The translations under genes and the position numbers were made by a program. This document shows positions 62,572 to 64,000 of a DNA stretch of 64,000 nucleotides, one piece after another. The notes below the pieces were generated by a model. That model did not search any database. It saw only the letters and a list, made by a program, of their open reading frames with translations, and was not told where the DNA came from. Numbering within the stretch: position 1 is the stretch's first letter; each line of letters opens with the position of its first letter. The DNA comes from Calothrix sp. 336/3 (lineage in GTDB: Bacteria > Cyanobacteriota > Cyanobacteriia > Cyanobacteriales > Nostocaceae). Location: contig NZ_CP011382.1 in NCBI RefSeq assembly GCF_000734895.2, forward strand, positions 5,558,700 to 5,622,699, read 5' to 3'.

Positions 62572-63222
62572 ATGTCTCATTCTCCCTTCACCCCTAAATT
62601 ACAAGCATTAATGCAAAAAGTAGGGATTTCCAGTTTTCAAGCTCTGAGTCAAATCACTGGAGTCTCAAAAAAACAAATTTTGCGCTTACGAAGGGGGGAA
62701 ATTGCCAAAATGCGAGTCCAAGTATTAACTAAGTTAGCCACAGGATTACAGATATCTTTGCCGCAATTAGTGGCAGAATTTTCCCAGGAAGTCGAAACAC
62801 AAAAGAGCGCCCCAGAAAACCATGATTTATTGCAACAGATAGCTGATTTGAAAGTAGAGTATCAGCATATACAACTGCAACTACTACAGCAACGTGAATT
62901 GTTACAACAGGAATTTCAACAATCAACCATACAACAACTCGAATCTTTATTGCTACAATTCCCCACTGCTGCCTATAAAGCTAGGGAAAATCCTCAGCTA
63001 CCAGCAGTGAATATTTTACCTTTGATTCAGAAGCCCCTAGAACAACTTTTACGGCAATGGGGTATTGAGGCGATCGCCACTGTGGGTGCAGAATTATCCT
63101 ATGATCCACAACAGCACCAACTCATGGCAGGAACTGCCCAACCTGGAGAATTGGTCAAAGTTCGCTACATAGGCTATCGTCAGGGAGAAAAGTTATTGTA
63201 CAGAGCAAAAGTCAGTAAGTAA
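62572..63222 (+). CDS. HTH-GrpE-like fusion protein
   Basis: 216 residues. Residues about 20-70 form a Cro/C1-type helix-turn-helix (FQALSQITGVSKKQILRLRR and a following helix). Next, a Gln-rich coiled coil (about 80-125; VEYQHIQLQLLQQRELLQQE). The last 65 residues (PLIQKPLEQLLRQWGIEAIA, then GTAQPGELVKVRYIGYRQGE and KLLYRAKVSK) are like the C-terminal beta domain of the nucleotide-exchange factor GrpE. Canonical GrpE has no such DNA-binding start. A role as regulator of, or partner to, an Hsp70 is an inference. Similar proteins occur only in cyanobacteria, to my knowledge. Confidence 0.75.
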   Translation: MSHSPFTPKLQALMQKVGISSFQALSQITGVSKKQILRLRRGEIAKMRVQVLTKLATGLQISLPQLVAEFSQEVETQKSAPENHDLLQQIADLKVEYQHIQLQLLQQRELLQQEFQQSTIQQLESLLLQFPTAAYKARENPQLPAVNILPLIQKPLEQLLRQWGIEAIATVGAELSYDPQQHQLMAGTAQPGELVKVRYIGYRQGEKLLYRAKVSK

Positions 63223-63648
63223 CCATGGTGAATTTGTAATTTGCCAGACTAATTTGGGAAAACTGTGTGCAATTATACGATTATTGCAAAATATATCCGC
63301 TAGTATAAATAAACCCTTTACTTATTCATTGTCGGTAAAATCTGCCGTCAAAAAAAGTCACCAGAGCGAAAAAACATTGCCTTTGTCTAAATGCGATTAC
63401 GGATGATAGTTCGCACACAGTATTTAGTTGAACCCAATTTGTTTCAACGACATTGGTAAGTTTTCTTTCCTGGTGATTTACTTATTTATCAATCAAAAAT
63501 AATCTTGTTGGATACAGCCTTTGTTATCAGCTGATGTGTAGCTAAATTGTATAATCTCAAATTTCTAATTGCCGTAGTGCGGGCACCCCTTCAGGTTATT
63601 AGAGGATATTTTGCCCGCGTTTGGCACACAAATTAAATGCGTAATAAT
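63223..63648. other. Spacer with GC hairpin
   Basis: No gene seen. GCGGGCA (63579-63585) and TGCCCGC (63612-63618) form a 7-bp stem. The sequence word GTGCGGGCA...TGCCCGC is a dispersed spacer repeat in such genomes. The hairpin lies just past the alpha/beta hydrolase stop (minus strand) and may act as its terminator. Confidence 0.45.
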
Positions 63649-64000
63649 TTAGTATCTATCACCTAACCACTGAATAATTTCTGGATTTACCAAATGGGGT
63701 ACTTCATCGTGGGGACAGTGACCAGCATTGGGGATGGGTACTACCTGAATATTCTTACCCTCATTTCGTGCTTGCTCATATATTTTTGCTCCTTTGATGG
63801 GTGTCCAGGGGTCATCCGCACCCCAAATTACTAGAAGGGGTTGCTGAACTTGGGGTAATAGTTCATCGGGACTTTCACCAGGAGGTGCAGAGATGATGGA
63901 AGCGAAGACTTGACGAGCTGCGGGATCACAGGATGGAGTGTACAGCATATCAACTAACTCATCGGTGACTGCTGCGCGATCGCGGTATACCTGATATAGG
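63649..64000 (-). CDS. Alpha/beta hydrolase, 3' part
   Basis: The C-terminal 117 residues of an alpha/beta-fold hydrolase; the frame is open to the right window edge (it reads through YQVYRDRAAVTDELVDMLYT before the first in-frame ATG at 63948), so the start is outside. The late catalytic Asp lies in LVIWGADDPWTP and the catalytic His in IPNAGHCPHDEVP. The substrate is unknown. It could belong to the pheophytinase or epoxide hydrolase-like groups common in cyanobacteria, but the visible part does not decide. Confidence 0.85.
   Translation of the reverse strand, partial: LYQVYRDRAAVTDELVDMLYTPSCDPAARQVFASIISAPPGESPDELLPQVQQPLLVIWGADDPWTPIKGAKIYEQARNEGKNIQVVPIPNAGHCPHDEVPHLVNPEIIQWLGDRY

Overview
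The window looks like chromosomal DNA of a filamentous, probably heterocyst-forming cyanobacterium (Nostocales). The octamer GCGATCGC (HIP1) recurs in genes and spacers. Oxygenic-phototroph genes are present: petL, chlP, and menD/menB for the naphthoquinone/phylloquinone route. Two gene types are typical of filamentous forms: a 1901-residue Ser/Thr kinase-AAA-GAF-histidine kinase hybrid and a CcbP-type calcium-binding protein. I see no rRNA, tRNA, CRISPR array, insertion sequence or prophage. These statements rest on reading motifs by eye; no database was searched.

Layout. 1-2.7 kb: 3' end of prmA, then trpS and a metF-like gene closed by a terminator. 2.9-8.7 kb: the hybrid kinase. 8.7-11.5 kb: an AT-rich two-gene terpene unit (terpene synthase and flavin monooxygenase), followed by 1.5 kb of hairpin-rich non-coding DNA. 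13-18 kb: DUF4336 and DUF4870 proteins, a Gfo/Idh oxidoreductase, the 31-codon petL behind two tandem palindromes, bioB and a GNAT protein. 18.5-26.6 kb: selO, a MarR regulator, an RRM protein, an ABC-F ATPase, gpmI, secG and a metzincin-like protease. 26.7-32.9 kb, minus strand: uvrA, a frameshifted Uma2 gene, an MFS transporter and cysK. 33.9-36.1 kb: small cyanobacterial unknowns. 36.2-42.6 kb: a pentapeptide-repeat protein, tyrA, phosphoketolase and a TPR protein. 43-47 kb: chlP, a translationally coupled pair (dipeptide-epimerase-like and DUF1611) and a second Uma2 gene. 47.2-50.2 kb: NUDIX hydrolase and a nucleoside-salvage group (nucleoside hydrolase, fungal-type cytosine deaminase, ribokinase). 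50.5-57.5 kb: CcbP, a patatin with an inserted domain, a REC-PAS-GGDEF regulator, folB, menD and menB. 57.6-64 kb: small unknowns, DUF948/YtxH envelope proteins, sulfiredoxin and Dps, a Phd/VapC-type toxin-antitoxin pair, a lipoprotein, an HTH-GrpE fusion and the 3' part of an alpha/beta hydrolase.

How genes may work together. The terpene synthase and monooxygenase could make and oxidise one terpenoid. Nucleoside hydrolase, cytosine deaminase and ribokinase together would turn cytidine into uracil and ribose-5-phosphate. The epimerase-like/DUF1611 pair matches the DgcA/DgcN type of D-glutamate or dipeptide metabolism. Sulfiredoxin and Dps form a peroxide-stress pair.

Most attractive leads: the terpene unit with its structured flank, the nucleoside-salvage group, the patatin with a beta-rich insert, the palindromes before petL, and dispersed repeats that have entered coding sequence (kinase GAF domain, menD linker).
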